64,000 nt of DNA from Streptomyces scabichelini (GCF_011045015.1 NZ_JAAKZY010000028.1:1-64000), one strand, 5' to 3'. Shown: positions 1-8,927, counted from the stretch's first letter. Made by a program: numbers and translations. Notes: generated by a model not told the origin, from the letters alone.

Positions 1-120
1 CAGGTCGACGGGTATCTCGTCCGCTGCCCGCAGAGGTTGGAGGTCGCGGTACGTACGAGACTGGTCGGCGATCACCCAGGCGTCCTTCGCGTCGGTCTTT
101 CCGTCGCCGCGGCAGGAGCC
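1..120 (-). pseudogene. IS110-family transposase fragment (runs off left edge)
   Basis: The reverse strand reads an uninterrupted stretch containing GDGKTDAKDA, then VIADQ, then RDLQPLRAADE. This is the characteristic N-terminal DEDD-type region of IS110-family transposases. Above about position 120 the similarity ends and stops appear in frame, so the 5' end is lost. The 3' part lies outside the window. IS fragment; function not expected. Confidence 0.75.
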
Positions 121-243
121 GGAAGCGAAGGGTCCGCGCCGTCTGACCCTACTCAAAGGAAGCGCTCCGCTGGTCCCGGTGGAGACGGGGAAAATGCTGA
201 CGTCCTGTTCGAAGAACCCGCTCAACCTGCGGCGGGCGCCGCC

Positions 244-825
244 TCAGCCGGTTATCGCTGCGAGCCGACTTGCGTCCGGCGAGTTCACGGGCGCACTGAG
301 TACGACCACGCGCAGGTCACCTGGTTCTACCGTCAGTACGTCCGTGTCCAGCGTGAAGCGGCCGAGATCCGGGTCGTCCACCGTCAGCTGGTCCCCTTCG
401 TTTTGCGGCTGGCCCTTCGCGTCCCAGAGGCCGGCGAAGTTCCCGCTGACCTCGTGCAGATCGCGGACGAGGCTGCGTAGTTCCGGGTCGGTGGGGTAGC
501 GACGGGCCGCCGCGCGTAAGCCGGCGACGATGGCGGCGCGGAATGAGTTCAGATGCCCGGCAGAGCGGAAGACTGTGGACGGCGCGTCGGTGAATGTCCG
601 CCAAGCCATGTTGCGGTCACGTCCGTCGGCCGTTGCCGCGCCACAGTTGAAAGCCAGCCAGCGGCGGTTGCCGGTCAGAACGTTCCAGGCGGCATCGCAC
701 GGGCAGGTCGGGACCTCGGTGAGCCGGTCCAGTATTCGCTGTGCGGAGGGGTGATCCCCGAACTGGTGGTGGGGCCTGTGGCTGGTCGGCGCCCTGAGTG
801 GGGCGGGCCTGATGTACACCGACAC
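244..825 (-). pseudogene. MmyB-like regulator, ligand-binding domain only
   Basis: The 193-residue reading frame matches the C-terminal ligand-binding half of MmyB-type XRE regulators: a WNVLTGNRRWLAFN block, then an arginine-rich helix with AARRYPTDPELRSLV, then GRFTLDTDVLTV. The XRE helix-turn-helix expected in the first ~80 residues is absent; the first ~20 residues look unrelated. It therefore cannot bind DNA as such and is probably a truncated paralogue of the intact MmyB-type gene at 1604-2467. It is flanked on the left by an IS110 fragment, which may explain the truncation. Confidence 0.6.
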
Positions 826-1339
826 GACGGACGCCGTTATCGCCCGCGCCTACACGAACGTCGGCCCGTTGGCCGTCGCCGACGCCGCTGTCATCGGCGC
901 GGCCGTGGCCTGCGCTCTCACGGTCCGCACCCTCACCGGCACGCAGGAGAAGGACAGGACCGAGCCCCTGCGGCACGTCAACGGGTCCGGCGTCGCCAGT
1001 GGGGATGACGTGACAGGCGGAGCCGACATGGGCGGTTGGGGGAGATGCGCGCGAAGCACACATCTCCCCCAACCGCCCAAGAGCCGTTTTTGCAGGGCGA
1101 ACGAGGAGCAGCGCGTGCTGCTGGGTCGCCGGTCAGAGCGGAGAAGCCGAGCGGGTGGAGGCGGTACGGGCAGCTGCTGCCGCCGCGCAGGGATTCCCTG
1201 ACGACCAACGCCGGCCTCTGGACCGGGCGTTCCTCACCGGCCTGCACCAGATGCTGCACGTCCCGATCGCCCTGGTCCGGGAGAACCCCTCCAGCCGCAG
1301 GATGCCGGGGCTCACCACCTGGATGGCACGACAACCACT
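826..1339. other. No intact gene recognised
   Basis: Between the MmyB fragment and the IS630 remnant I see no convincing gene. A short + strand frame at about 780-960 has a hydrophobic alanine/valine-rich stretch that could be the tail of a membrane protein, but no motif supports this. The + frame from 1155 (RAFLTGLHQMLH region) may be an extension of the IS630 remnant downstream. A strong hairpin lies at 1029-1079 and is listed separately. Confidence 0.4.
1029..1079. terminator. Perfect 19-bp stem hairpin
   Basis: Arms 1029-1047 and 1061-1079 are perfectly complementary (GGGCGGTTGGGGGAGATG pairs with its reverse complement), with a 13-nt loop. A T-run (gttttt) lies 5-10 nt to the right. The shape fits a bidirectional terminator, but an IS-end relic is possible because decayed transposase DNA follows at once. 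Confidence 0.5.
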
Positions 1340-1540
1340 GGCTGACGGTGTAGCACCTGACCGCCCAGCGCCCGAGGCGGACGCTGGCGACGGCATCTGG
1401 GGCCTGCTCAAGCGCGGCATCGTGGCCTTTCTGCTCAGCGGACATCACCGGCCCCGAACGCCTCGTCCGTAGCTGCCTCAAGCAGGTCCGGCACCAGCCC
1501 GACGCGACCACCGGCTGCCCCACCGCAACGGGCCTGGCCT
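1340..1540 (+). pseudogene. IS630-family transposase C-terminal remnant
   Basis: A + frame contains GDGIWGLLKRGIV, matching the conserved end of IS630-type DDE transposases (EGIWSLLKR-like). After a frameshift near 1465 the family's C-terminal tail continues as CLKQVRHQP then TGCPTATGLAW. Only the end of the gene is left and it is frameshifted, so it is inactive debris. Confidence 0.55.
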
Positions 1541-1603
1541 GGCAACCGCCCTGATCAACGATCACAGCCCCACGCATGCAACCTGATCAACGGGTTGTTC
1601 CGC

Positions 1604-2467
1604 TCATGCGTGAGAGGAGCTGGAAATGCCCGATACCACCGCCAGGCGGAGCTTGGTTTCGTCCTCGGTAAAGGGGGCTGCGGTGAGAACGACGATCTTG
1701 CGTTCCGCGTCGCCGTCGGTCAGGACGTCGCAGTCCACCGCGATCGGCCCGGTCACCGGGTGCTGGACGATCTTGTGGTCTTCCCGGTGCGCGCCGACCA
1801 CGCCGGAGGCCCACAGTTCGGCGAAGCGCGGACTGCCCGTCGTGAGGTCCCGGATCAGGCCGGCCAGGCGCTCGCTGTCCGGGAACCGTCCCGTGGCGCG
1901 GCGCAGGTCGGACACGACGGAAACCTCGACCTCCGGCTGGCTGAGCGAGGTCACCGGCCAGTGCGACAGGCAGGGGGCGGCACTGCCGGCAGGGAAGGTG
2001 TCGCGAGCGAAGTTGCGCAGCGCCGACGGCGTTGAGGACGGGTCGCCCAGCAACGCCGCCCAGCAACGGTTCCACCAGATGAGCTGCCAGTCCGCGGCGA
2101 ACACGGCGGCTGCGGAGTCGCCGAGCCGGTTCAGCATGCGGCGCAGGCCGGGCGGGATGTGGTCCGAGATCTCCCGGCCGGCGGGAGGGGCAAGCCCGGC
2201 CAGCCGGTAGAGATGGTCCCGCTCGGCGTCGGTGAGCTGCAGGGCGCGGGCCAGCGCCGCGGTCACCTGCGCCGATGGGGTCACATGGCGTCCCTGCTCC
2301 AGGCGGACCACATAATCGACCGAGATCCCCGCGAGCTCGGCAAGGTCCTCCCGGCGCAGTCCCGTGACCCGGCGCCTGTGGCCGCTGGGCAGTCCCGCCG
2401 TGTCCGGTGAGACACGGCCACGCCAGGTGCGCAACATCGGACCGAGTTTCGCGATGTCAACGGTCAT
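1604..2467 (-). CDS. XRE-family MmyB-like transcriptional regulator
   Basis: 287 residues from the ATG at 2467, beginning MTVDIAKLGPML; the open frame extends further upstream, but that stretch lies opposite the VOC gene and is not family-like. Residues ~10-80 hold the XRE helix-turn-helix (GLRREDLAELAGISVDYVVRLEQG). Residues ~105-280 hold the MmyB-type ligand-binding domain (VFAADWQLIWWNRCW, ATGRFPDSERLAGL, VDCDVLT). Such proteins usually repress or activate a divergent neighbour. Here the divergent gene is the VOC protein at 2571, with a 103-bp spacer, so that is the likely target (inference). Full length for the family. Confidence 0.9.
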   Translation of the reverse strand: MTVDIAKLGPMLRTWRGRVSPDTAGLPSGHRRRVTGLRREDLAELAGISVDYVVRLEQGRHVTPSAQVTAALARALQLTDAERDHLYRLAGLAPPAGREISDHIPPGLRRMLNRLGDSAAAVFAADWQLIWWNRCWAALLGDPSSTPSALRNFARDTFPAGSAAPCLSHWPVTSLSQPEVEVSVVSDLRRATGRFPDSERLAGLIRDLTTGSPRFAELWASGVVGAHREDHKIVQHPVTGPIAVDCDVLTDGDAERKIVVLTAAPFTEDETKLRLAVVSGISSSSHA

Positions 2468-2570
2468 GAGACTGATTGTCGCACCCGGCGCCAACCCGAA
2501 GGTGGTAGCGGTTTTCCTACCGAATTCCTCTCTCTGGTTGCCGGCCCGGCGGTCGATGATTCTTACCGAC

Positions 2571-3011
2571 ATGACCTTCACGTTCTCCCATGACCACGTG
2601 GGCATCACCGTTACGCCAGAGGACCTTGACGCCACGATCGCGTGGTACTCGCGCAACCTCGGTTTCGCTGTCGAGCAGCGGTTCGAGGCCCACGGCACGA
2701 CGTTCGTCTTCCTCACCGCCGGTGACGTCAAGATCGAGCTCCTCGCGGGCGCGTCGAACCGGGGCGGGGCGCCGACCGACAACATCCTCGCGAGCATGCA
2801 CACGTCGCGCCTGCACCACTTCTGCCTCGCTGTAGCAGATCTCGACGCGGCAGTGTCCCGGCTGCTCGAACTCGATGTGCCGCTGATCGGCGGCCCCATG
2901 GAGATACCGGCAACCGGCCAGCGCATCGCCTTCGTCACCGACAACGTCGGCACCATCATCGAGCTCAGCGACCCCGGCACGTGGAGCTCCGGCCGGAAGG
3001 CACGGGCCTAA
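2571..3011 (+). CDS. VOC-superfamily protein (glyoxalase/dioxygenase fold)
   Basis: 146 residues from the ATG at 2571, starting MTFTFSHDHVGITV. It shows the vicinal-oxygen-chelate pattern of paired beta-alpha-beta modules: HVGITV near the start, IAWYSRNLGFAVEQRF, and a second module with HHFCLAVADLDAAVSRL and FVTDNVGTIIELSD. Metal-ligand candidates are the His of HVGITV, the Glu of KIELL, the His of LHHFCLA and the Glu of IIELSD. The substrate cannot be told; members act as lyases, dioxygenases or antibiotic-binding proteins. Divergent from the MmyB-like regulator at 2467, which suggests inducible control by it. Confidence 0.85.
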   Translation: MTFTFSHDHVGITVTPEDLDATIAWYSRNLGFAVEQRFEAHGTTFVFLTAGDVKIELLAGASNRGGAPTDNILASMHTSRLHHFCLAVADLDAAVSRLLELDVPLIGGPMEIPATGQRIAFVTDNVGTIIELSDPGTWSSGRKARA

Positions 3012-3032
3012 TGCCGAACCGCGCAGACTTCA

Positions 3033-3072
3033 CAGGGTGCCAGGGTGCCAGGGTGCCAGGGTGCCAGGGTGC
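3033..3072. repeat. Five tandem copies of an 8-bp unit
   Basis: CAGGGTGC is repeated five times without a mismatch (3033-3072), followed by a partial sixth unit. It begins 22 bp after the VOC stop codon and lies between two convergent genes. A replication-slippage microsatellite is the simplest reading. Confidence 0.9.
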
Positions 3073-3174
3073 CAGGCAGGCTCGCTGGCAGCCCGCCGAG
3101 GTGGCGAGCCCGCATCTCGATCGTCGTATCCCGGTCATCGCCGCCAAGGACATCCCCTACATTCCCAGGAGCAG

Positions 3175-3945
3175 TCAGCGCCGCCTGCCGGCGGTCGGTG
3201 TTTCGCCGAAGTGCTTCTTGTACGCCTTGACGAAATGACGGCCGTCGGCGAAGTGCCAGCGGGCGGCGACCTCGGACACGGTCAGGCGTGTGGAGAGGAG
3301 TTCCGCCCTGGCACGTTCGAGGCGTCGTTCACGGACGTACGCCATGACCGACGATGTGGCCTTCTGGGCGAACACGCGGTAGAGGGTGCGGACGGACACA
3401 TGAAGCGCCTCCGCGATGGCTCGGGCATTCAGCTCGGAATCGTCGAGCAGACGGTCCTCGATGTAGCCCGTCGCCGCTTCGAGGAGCGCCGGCGTGAAGT
3501 CCGCGTCGTCCATGACCTGGTCGTTCACCAGCCCTTGGAAGTCCCAGGGTTCCTCGTTCCTGCGGACACACAGTGTCCCGGCTCCCGCCCTGGACCGCTG
3601 GTTGCGCGAGGTGAAGCGCCACTCGCCGCTGAGCGTGATGTGCGTGACGATCATGTCCCCGTGGTGCCCGTCCGGACCGCCGGTGCCCCCGGCGACCGCG
3701 TCGCTGTACTGGTCCTCGACGGGGATGTCGAGCAATTTCTGGGCCCGGATGCGGACCTGGTACGCCCCTTCGCTGTGCCGCGCCGGCGTCAGCGGGGGCG
3801 CCGGTAACGATTCGCCCGCCTGGCGTCGCCAGTCGCTGAGCAGCACATGGTTCCGGTTCTCGTCGGCATAGGGCACGGCGATGTCGACCGCGGGTGGCGA
3901 GGCGCCGCCCACCCGCCAGAGCGATGTGCTGACTGTGCTGTCCAC
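3175..3945 (-). CDS. AraC-family transcriptional regulator
   Basis: 256 residues from a GTG at 3945; an ATG at 4068 in the same frame adds ~41 residues that look non-coding, so the shorter start is preferred. The C-terminal ~100 residues carry the double helix-turn-helix of AraC/XylS proteins: RAIAEALHVSVRTLYRVFAQ for the first helix pair and VSEVAARWHFADGRHFVKAY for the second, ending KKHFGETP. The N-terminal half resembles the sensor half of the AraC proteins at 21371 and 26883 (RHSEGAYQVR, GEWRFTSRNQRS). The effector is unknown. It faces the VOC gene convergently and is divergent from the flavoprotein at 4209. Confidence 0.85.
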   Translation of the reverse strand: MDSTVSTSLWRVGGASPPAVDIAVPYADENRNHVLLSDWRRQAGESLPAPPLTPARHSEGAYQVRIRAQKLLDIPVEDQYSDAVAGGTGGPDGHHGDMIVTHITLSGEWRFTSRNQRSRAGAGTLCVRRNEEPWDFQGLVNDQVMDDADFTPALLEAATGYIEDRLLDDSELNARAIAEALHVSVRTLYRVFAQKATSSVMAYVRERRLERARAELLSTRLTVSEVAARWHFADGRHFVKAYKKHFGETPTAGRRR

Positions 3946-4208
3946 CGCAGCAGGGTACGTACGCGGGCATCGACGACAGCGAGGGGTGGCCCGCAACTCC
4001 CTGGGGTGGCACGAAAGTACAAGACAGCTGGCCAGCAGGAACAAGACTTCGACGGCCGGAGCGTACAAGAGTGGCCGTCATGGGTGCTGCCGTCCCGCCG
4101 GGACGGTCAGGCACGGCCATGACGGAGCCTTCGCGGCCGGCCCACGCCTGAGTGCGCTCAGGCGTCCATTCCTGCACCGACGTCATCTCACCAACGGGAG
4201 CACATTTC

Positions 4209-5618
4209 ATGACCGAGTCCGCGGTCTCCCTCTTTGAAAAGCTCGTCCAGGCCGATCCGCCCGGCAACGTCCCTGTGTTGTTTGACACGGCGTGTGTGAT
4301 CGGCGGCAGTATCGCGGGACTGTTGGCGGCGCGGGTGCTTTCCGACCGTGCCCGCCAGGTCGTGGTCATCGAGCCCGACGACATCGTGGCGGTGACCGGG
4401 GCGCGTGCTGGTGTGCCTCAGGATCAGCAGGTGCATACGCTGCTGCCGGCCGGTCAGCGGTGGGTGGAGCGGTGGATTCCGGGGGTCACGAAGGAAGCGC
4501 AGGACCGTGGCGCGTCCTTGGTGCCCGATACGGGGAGCACTGTCATCGACGGCGTGCCGCAGGCGCCGGACGGTGAGGGCCATCACCTGCTCGCGATCGG
4601 GCGCCCTTTGCTGGAGGCTCTGATCCGCGACCGGGTCACGTCCCTGCCCAACGTGTCCGTCCTGCGCGCGCAAGCGACCAAGCTGCAGTACCGCGACGAC
4701 GCCGTCACTTCGGTCGGCTACGTGGCGATGCCCGACGGAGGTCGGGGCGCGGGGGTGCTGGACGTGGACTTTGTCGTGGACGCCATGGGACGCTCCAGCA
4801 GGCTGTCGAACTGGCTCACGCAGGGTGGCTACGACCGGCCCGGGCTGGAGCGGCTGGCAGCGCCCATCAACTACGCGACGGCCCTGTTCGAGCGGCCGGT
4901 GCAGGTCACCGACCTGGAGCAGACCGGCGCCCTGGCACTGTTCACGCCGCAGTACCCCTCGGGCGGGGTGTCCGTCGCGGCGGCGCAGCCCATCGAGGGC
5001 AAGCGGTGGATCGTCATGCTGATGGGCTACGGCGACAGCCGGCCCGGCCGGACCCTCGCCGAGTTCCGTGAGGCCTGCGCCAAGCTGCCCCCGGTTTTCG
5101 CCACGGCCACCGCCGGCGCCGTCATCGGCGACGTGGTGACCTACCACCAGGCCGAGAGCCGACGGCGCCACTTCGCCGACGTGGGCCGCTTTCCCGCCCG
5201 CCTGGTCAGCGTGGGGGACGCCGTGGCGTCGTTCAACCCGATCTACGGCCAGGGCATGAGCTCGGCCGCGCTGCACGCGTCCTGCCTGGCCTCCTATCTC
5301 GGCGGTGGTCCCGATCTGGGCACGGCCGCGCGGGAGTTCTTCCGCCTTCAGCAGGTGGTCGTGGATGCCGCCTGGGCCATCTCTGCCGGGGGTGACGCCG
5401 CCCGCCTGGATGCGCAAAACGGTGCCGAGGTGCCGGCAGACGTACGGCAGCAGCGGTGGGCCATGGAACAGATCACGGCCGCCACCCTCGCCGACGGGGA
5501 CGTCACGCGCGCCTTCAACAACGTCTCCTACATGCTGCGCCACCCCGCCACGCTGGCCGACCCGGCACTGCTGGCGAGGGCAGTCGCCGCCAACGAAAGA
5601 GCAGCCATGGCCACGTGA
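4209..5618 (+). CDS. FAD-dependent oxidoreductase/monooxygenase
   Basis: 469 residues from the ATG at 4209, preceded by GGGAG at 4196-4200. The FAD-binding Rossmann motif is at residues ~30-40 (VIGGSIAGLLAARVL), an acidic residue ending strand 2 follows (VVVIEPDD), and the second FAD motif VSVGDAVASFNPIYGQGMS is near residue 335. This is the layout of class A flavoprotein hydroxylases and the related FAD-binding family that modifies polyketides and other aromatics. The substrate is not predictable. Divergent from the AraC gene at 3945; the ~260 bp between them may hold a shared promoter. Confidence 0.85.
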   Translation: MTESAVSLFEKLVQADPPGNVPVLFDTACVIGGSIAGLLAARVLSDRARQVVVIEPDDIVAVTGARAGVPQDQQVHTLLPAGQRWVERWIPGVTKEAQDRGASLVPDTGSTVIDGVPQAPDGEGHHLLAIGRPLLEALIRDRVTSLPNVSVLRAQATKLQYRDDAVTSVGYVAMPDGGRGAGVLDVDFVVDAMGRSSRLSNWLTQGGYDRPGLERLAAPINYATALFERPVQVTDLEQTGALALFTPQYPSGGVSVAAAQPIEGKRWIVMLMGYGDSRPGRTLAEFREACAKLPPVFATATAGAVIGDVVTYHQAESRRRHFADVGRFPARLVSVGDAVASFNPIYGQGMSSAALHASCLASYLGGGPDLGTAAREFFRLQQVVVDAAWAISAGGDAARLDAQNGAEVPADVRQQRWAMEQITAATLADGDVTRAFNNVSYMLRHPATLADPALLARAVAANERAAMAT

Positions 5619-5639
5619 CGGACAAGATCATGCGCGGAA

Positions 5640-5876
5640 CCTGGCAAGTGGCATGTTCGCCGCGCGGTGCTGCCCCACGCGCGCCGGCGCGGTGGCCAGA
5701 GCGCCCGGCTTGGCCGCCCGCGCCCCGCTGGCACAGGAACTGGGCTGTCGCCTACTCATCGGCGAGACCGGTGCCGAGATCCGCAACTTGTCCCTGCAAA
5801 CCATGCTCCGCCTCGGGTTCCAGGTGGCCTACGAACGCCGCAACTGGAACTGGCGCCTCGCGGATGACGAGCGCTG
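5640..5876 (+). pseudogene. GNAT acetyltransferase C-terminal fragment
   Basis: A + frame ending at 5876 reads ELGCRLLIGETG, then SLQTMLRLGFQVAYERRNW, which is the usual C-terminal beta5-alpha4-beta6 region of GNAT acetyltransferases. The acetyl-CoA-binding RGxGxG loop and everything upstream are missing. The complementary N-terminal part of a GNAT lies at 7035-7310, so one gene may have been split by rearrangement. Confidence 0.45.
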
Positions 5877-5907
5877 AGGCGATCTGCCCTCACAAAGGAG
5901 ACTCAAC

Positions 5908-6105
5908 TTGCTGTCGGAACGGAGAAAAAGAGCGGTCGTGCAGGCCATGCTGTGGCCACTGCGCATCGCGGCAGCCGCCTACTGGTACGCGGGCGGCCGA
6001 TTCGTGCACACCTCGCGCACCGAAGAGGCAGTGCTCCGCGAGGCCCGCCGCGCTGCCGCACGCAACTCGCGAACGGCTGTGCCGCCGACATCACGGCGTC
6101 GATAG
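5908..6105 (+). CDS. Small basic hypothetical protein
   Basis: 65 residues from a TTG at 5908 with a good ribosome site AAAGGAG at 5894-5900, seven bases upstream. The protein is arginine-rich with one short hydrophobic stretch (AMLWPLRIAAAAYWYAGG), possibly one membrane segment. No family is recognised. It could be a chance frame in GC-rich DNA; the ribosome site is the main support. Confidence 0.3.
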   Translation: MLSERRKRAVVQAMLWPLRIAAAAYWYAGGRFVHTSRTEEAVLREARRAAARNSRTAVPPTSRRR

Positions 6106-6387
6106 GCCGGTCCACCCCCGGCCCCACCAATGACATGACGGCTTCAGCCTGCATGATCGCAGGACTCAGTGGTAGATCCTCGGGACTGACCGTGATCAGC
6201 TCGGTCGGACCTGGCCTTGCTACCGGCGCCGAGCCATGACTCGACCGTGACGCAGAGTAGGCAATGTCGTGGACGCTACCGCGGCGATCCTGTCGTTCCT
6301 GGCCCCAGAAGGGCCCGCCTGACGGCATGGCCCTCGGCCACGGTCGCCCCTGCGAAAAGTTATGGAAACCGAAACGGAGTCATTCCT

Positions 6388-7038
6388 GTGAGAGACACCG
6401 ACCAGTGGGATACCGAGCAGTGGGATGCCGTGCGGGCGTCGTACGACGCTGCGGCCGGCAACTATTCGACGCTGGTCCTCGACGACCTGGCGCGCCAGCC
6501 CGTTGAGCGTGGCATGCTGTCGATCTTCGCCGAGCTGGCCTCCGGTGGCCGCATTGCCGATGTGGGGTGCGGGCCGGGACAGATCACGCAGTACCTGCAC
6601 CAGCTGGGCCTGGACGTGTTCGGCATCGACCTTTCCCCCGGCATGATCGAGCAGGCCAGGGCCAACTTCCCGGAGCTGGATCTCGAGGTCGGCTCGATGG
6701 CCGAGATCGACCGGCCCGACGCCAGTCTGTCGGGCGTCATCGCCTGGCTCTCCACGATTCACCTGCGTGACGACCAGCTTCCGGCTGTGCTGGTGGGGTT
6801 CCGCCGGGTGCTGACTGACGGGGCGCCGGTCCTGATGGCCTTCCAGGTCGGTGACGGCCCGAAGCACGTCGACCAGCAGTGGGGCAGCCAGGTCGATCTG
6901 ACGGTGCACCGCAGGCGGCCCGAGGCGGTGGCGGCCATGCTGCAGGGAGCCGGATTCCACGTCGTGATGTCCACGGTGTTTGAACCGGTCGGCCGGCCCG
7001 GGGCCCAGGTGGCCTGCCTGATCGGTCTGAGCACATGA
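6388..7038 (+). CDS. Class I SAM-dependent methyltransferase
   Basis: 216 residues from a GTG at 6388 with ACGGAG at 6374-6379; the longer frame upstream looks non-coding. Motif I is RIADVGCGPGQITQYL at ~residue 52, with the acidic residue of motif II in VFGIDLSPGM. The C-terminal part fits ubiE/Methyltransf_11-type enzymes. It overlaps by 4 bp the GNAT N-terminal relic that starts at 7035, so both may once have been translationally coupled. Substrate unknown. Confidence 0.85.
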   Translation: MRDTDQWDTEQWDAVRASYDAAAGNYSTLVLDDLARQPVERGMLSIFAELASGGRIADVGCGPGQITQYLHQLGLDVFGIDLSPGMIEQARANFPELDLEVGSMAEIDRPDASLSGVIAWLSTIHLRDDQLPAVLVGFRRVLTDGAPVLMAFQVGDGPKHVDQQWGSQVDLTVHRRRPEAVAAMLQGAGFHVVMSTVFEPVGRPGAQVACLIGLST

Positions 7039-7310
7039 GAATCCGCCCAGCGGGCTTCTCCGTTGACCTCGATGCCGTCGTCGGCCTCAACTTGGAGTAC
7101 CTGACCTGGGCGACGGGGCGGCTGCTGGACGAGTTCCGCAGGTCATGCCGATTCCGGACGATGCCACCGCGGCCGAGCAGGTGCGCGCGTTCGACGGGCC
7201 GGACGCGGCCCTCCTCGTGATCGAGCACGAGAACGACCTGATCGGCATGGCGCGCCGCGGACGCTGAAGCCCGCCGTCGTGGAGGTCAAACGGCTCTACG
7301 TGAGGCCGAC
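7035..7310 (+). pseudogene. GNAT acetyltransferase N-terminal remnant, frameshifted
   Basis: The start (ATG overlapping the methyltransferase stop) reads RIRPAGFSVDLDAVVGLN, then after a frameshift near 7140 VMPIPDDATAAEQVRAF and LLVIEHENDLIGMA, and after another VVEVKRLYVRP. This is the beta1 to beta4 order of a GNAT fold. The frame breaks off exactly where the acetyl-CoA loop should follow and runs into an AraC C-terminal fragment. At least two frameshifts plus truncation make it a pseudogene. Confidence 0.55.
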
Positions 7311-7385
7311 GGAATTCGCATTCGGAGCTGCCTTACGCCGCGAGTACGGGATCTCACCCGGCCGTTTCGCGATCTCGAACTCGCA
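7308..7385 (+). pseudogene. AraC C-terminal fragment copied from the 10615 gene family
   Basis: The DNA encoding TEFAFGAALRREYGISPGRF is closely similar, base for base, to the end of the intact AraC gene (about 11489-11570), with only scattered substitutions. It is fused directly to the GNAT remnant. Only the last recognition helix and tail are present. Confidence 0.65.
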
Positions 7386-7486
7386 CCAGTCTCAACAGAG
7401 CATTGGGCGGAGCTGCCAACTCCCACCGCCGAACCGGGCTGTTGACCGTCTCGGCGGTGGGATGGGAGGCCGGTCCCGGCCTGGCG

Positions 7487-8908
7487 TCAGTCGTTCGCCC
7501 GGGCGGCCAGCAGCTCCCGGCGCGTGGGGCCGGGATCGGGGTAACGGGAGGCGCCGACGCCCAGATCGGCGATCTTCTCCATCAGGTGGGGCTTGGCCAG
7601 GGCTTCCTCGGGGGTGGCAAGCAGAGAGCCCACGTCGGTCAAGCCGCGCAGGATGTCGGGATCTTTCCGGGAGGCGGTATGCACGGCGAGGTTCTGGTGC
7701 CAGGCGGGATCGTCGGTGGTGTAGCCCTCGCCCCGGATCTCGGCGTCGATCTCGGCGAGGCGGTGCCGGTCCCATGCGGCGATGCGCTTCCACACGGGAG
7801 TCAGTTGCTCTTCGGTGGCGGCGTCGAACCTCACGGCAAGCTCCACGGGGTCGTCGGTGCCGACCATGCGCAGGGTGTCGCGCAGCAGCGCGGCGTGCCT
7901 GAAGCCCATGGTCATCCCCGTGCCGAACGCGGGGTTGATCGTGGCCCAGGCATCGCCTGCCGTCAGGATCCCGGTGGCCACGGGGAGATCGTCGACCACG
8001 AAGCGGCGGTATGTGCTTCCCATTCCGCCCATGGCCCGCACACCCGTGATCGGCTCTCCCTCGACCCAGCGCGCTTCAGTCGCGAACAGCAGCCTCGCCG
8101 CTCGTTGCCACGCATCCTCATTTCCCAGGCCACGCAGTTCCTGGTCACGGCCGGAGGTCACCATCCACACCGCCCACGTCCCGGAGTCGCCCGGAAACGA
8201 TATGACGGAGACGCTTTCGTGGTGGTAGACCAGCCACGGCCTCGGAGGGGGCAGGGTGCCGTCGGCCGAGCGGAAGAACCTGGTGTAGTAGCGAAAGCCC
8301 CTCTCCACCCGCTCCTCGTGCGGCGCCGCTCCGATGTCGGCCAGCATCGCGGCCACCTGCGAGTGACGGCCGGCAGCGTCGACCACGAGGTCCGCCTCCA
8401 CCCGTTCACCGCCCTGGACCAGCACGCCCGTCACATGGGGGCGACCCGCGCTGCGGGGGTTGCCGACCAGCAGTCCGGTGACCCGCGACCCGCGTCGTAC
8501 GGTGATGCCGGCAGTCCCCATTGCCTCGGCCAGGAGGGCCGCCTCCAGCACCGGCCGCCGGGCAGCCACCGTGTCGAACCGGTCGTCACCCGGCTGCGGG
8601 CCGCCGATCTCCTTCACACCCCAGGCCCCACTGATTATGTTGTATCGGCTTCCTCCCAGGTCGATGAGCCGTTCCACCACGGTGGGTAACTCGGCGGCCA
8701 GCAGCTGGAAGCCGCCCGGCATAAGGAGGTGGCCCTGCGAGAACTGGTGGACGCCGGGCCGCTTCCAGTCGCTCCATATCTCCGAGGGTCCGCCCTTCGG
8801 AGGGGAGGGATCACGGTCGAGGACCGTGACCCGGTGTCCGTCCGTGGCGAGCATCATCGCCGTCATGAGGCCCGTCGGACCGGCTCCCAGCACCAACACG
8901 TGCACCAT
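7487..8908 (-). CDS. FAD-dependent monooxygenase
   Basis: 473 residues from the ATG at 8908; AAGGAG precedes the start by 10 bases. The N-terminus has the textbook FAD motif VLVLGAGPTGLMTAMML with GAGPTG at residues 8-13, followed by VTVLDRD. The third FAD motif is ILTAGDAWATINPAFGTGM. The family is the class A flavin monooxygenases/FAD-binding_3-like hydroxylases. Residues between carry VVDAAGRHSQVA, the usual second dinucleotide-contact region. It is divergent from nothing close and followed by the hydrolase at 9077-9835 on the same strand upstream, so both may form a tailoring pair. The promoter has tandem 10-bp repeats (8936-8955). Confidence 0.88.
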   Translation of the reverse strand: MVHVLVLGAGPTGLMTAMMLATDGHRVTVLDRDPSPPKGGPSEIWSDWKRPGVHQFSQGHLLMPGGFQLLAAELPTVVERLIDLGGSRYNIISGAWGVKEIGGPQPGDDRFDTVAARRPVLEAALLAEAMGTAGITVRRGSRVTGLLVGNPRSAGRPHVTGVLVQGGERVEADLVVDAAGRHSQVAAMLADIGAAPHEERVERGFRYYTRFFRSADGTLPPPRPWLVYHHESVSVISFPGDSGTWAVWMVTSGRDQELRGLGNEDAWQRAARLLFATEARWVEGEPITGVRAMGGMGSTYRRFVVDDLPVATGILTAGDAWATINPAFGTGMTMGFRHAALLRDTLRMVGTDDPVELAVRFDAATEEQLTPVWKRIAAWDRHRLAEIDAEIRGEGYTTDDPAWHQNLAVHTASRKDPDILRGLTDVGSLLATPEEALAKPHLMEKIADLGVGASRYPDPGPTRRELLAARAND

Positions 8909-8927
8909 TGCGCTCTTCTTCTCCTTA

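Noticed and set aside
780..970. Possible membrane-transporter tail on the + strand
   Set aside because: Hydrophobic Ala/Val-rich composition only; no motif, start or consistent family pattern.
2364..2570. N-terminal extension of the VOC protein from an upstream start
   Set aside because: The extension is the antisense of the XRE start region and has no VOC-like sequence; the ATG at 2571 gives normal length.
3033..3072. CRISPR-like array
   Set aside because: The 8-bp unit repeats without spacers; it is a simple tandem repeat.
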